Below, piece after piece: positions 39,799 through 39,842 of a DNA stretch of 39,842 nt. The stretch is from positions 1-39,842 of the forward strand of contig NZ_LDTF01000001.1 of the NCBI RefSeq assembly GCF_001477495.1, written 5' to 3'. Source of the DNA: Sphingomonas yabuuchiae. GTDB taxonomy: Bacteria; Pseudomonadota; Alphaproteobacteria; Sphingomonadales; Sphingomonadaceae. A program made the translations under genes and the position numbers. Each line of letters starts with the position of its first letter. Position 1 is the stretch's first letter. The notes under the pieces are model-generated. The model saw only the letters and a list, made by a program, of their open reading frames with translations, was not told the origin of the DNA and searched no databases.

Positions 39799-39842
39799 TC
39801 AACCGTCCCGGTAGCGCGGCACCCAGACGTCGTAGAAACCCT
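39799..39842 (-). CDS. 3' end of a leftward gene cut by the window edge
   Basis: The last 14 codons of a minus-strand frame are visible: GFYDVWVPRYRDG plus one partial codon before it, then TGA at 39799-39801. The codon use (TTC, TAC, GTC, CGC, GAC) is that of a real GC-rich gene, which is why I report it. Too little is present to name a product. Confidence 0.5.
   Translation of the reverse strand, partial: GFYDVWVPRYRDG

Larger units (their letters stand above)
24662..39842. mobile_element. Probable integrative element / defence island at tRNA-Leu, right end not in window
   Basis: From the 3' end of tRNA-Leu the gene content changes from housekeeping genes to a large serine recombinase, OLD nuclease, UvrD helicase, two PD-(D/E)XK-type proteins, a RES-domain protein, DUF6883-like and ImmA/IrrE proteins and a sigma-like regulator. 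Parts (about 26800-28140) look visibly less GC-rich than the core. A recombinase pointing at the tRNA is the usual layout of an integrated element. I found no second copy of the tRNA 3' end, so the right boundary and the element's length are unknown, and several insertions side by side cannot be excluded. Confidence 0.6.

Noticed and set aside
24662..39842. Right attachment site (attR) repeating the tRNA-Leu 3' end
   Set aside because: I found no second copy of the tRNA 3' sequence by eye; large serine recombinases may leave only a few identical bases, and the end may lie outside the window.
1..39842. CRISPR arrays, rRNA genes and complete insertion sequences
   Set aside because: No regularly spaced direct repeats, no rRNA sequence, and no transposase or IS-type inverted ends were seen.

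Overview
The window reads as chromosomal DNA of a GC-rich alphaproteobacterium, most likely a sphingomonad (Sphingomonas or a close relative). The basis is gene order (ubiE-ubiB-coaBC, mutM-rpsT-dnaA, rpmH-rnpA-yidD-yidC-engB), a large Sphingomonas-type TonB-dependent receptor, and dispersed short repeats of the 'cttcgacttcgctcag' type common in these genomes. Species cannot be fixed from the sequence alone.

Core region, about 1-24660. Leftward operon ubiE-ubiB-(membrane protein)-coaBC (ubiquinone and CoA synthesis). Rightward mutM, then rpsT with a strong terminator, then dnaA. After a repeat-bearing gap come leftward murJ-trpS and secB. Rightward Tim44-domain gene, mltA and smr; leftward dapE; a small membrane protein; leftward GST; a 1017-residue TonB-dependent receptor. 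Then the leftward rpmH-rnpA-yidD-yidC-engB operon, rightward comM, a small membrane protein gene and tRNA-Leu(CAA).

Accessory region, about 24660-39842. A large serine recombinase abuts tRNA-Leu; its reading frame runs antisense through the whole tRNA gene. This marks the left end of a probable integrative element whose other end I do not see. The cargo looks like a defence island: (i) a class-2 OLD ATPase/TOPRIM nuclease overlapping a UvrD-family helicase by 4 nt (Gabija-like), facing a PD-(D/E)XK-type protein 9 bp away; (ii) a translationally coupled pair, a Cys-rich 153-residue protein and a 518-residue protein with a DUF6883-like domain; (iii) a zinc-ribbon RES-domain protein divergent from a 483-residue PD-(D/E)XK protein that appears to start at CTG. 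Beyond these lies a tightly overlapped operon of a sigma-70-like protein, a small helical protein and an ImmA/IrrE metalloprotease. It is preceded by an 89-bp composite palindrome with two nested perfect inverted repeats sharing one centre. The window ends with one uncharacterised element gene and the last codons of another.

Points of most interest: the palindrome over the sigma-like operon; the three possible antiviral or toxin modules, two of which have no function I can name; the recombinase/tRNA fusion; and three genes without a well-placed ordinary start codon (rnpA, the 483-residue nuclease-like gene, the sigma-like gene).
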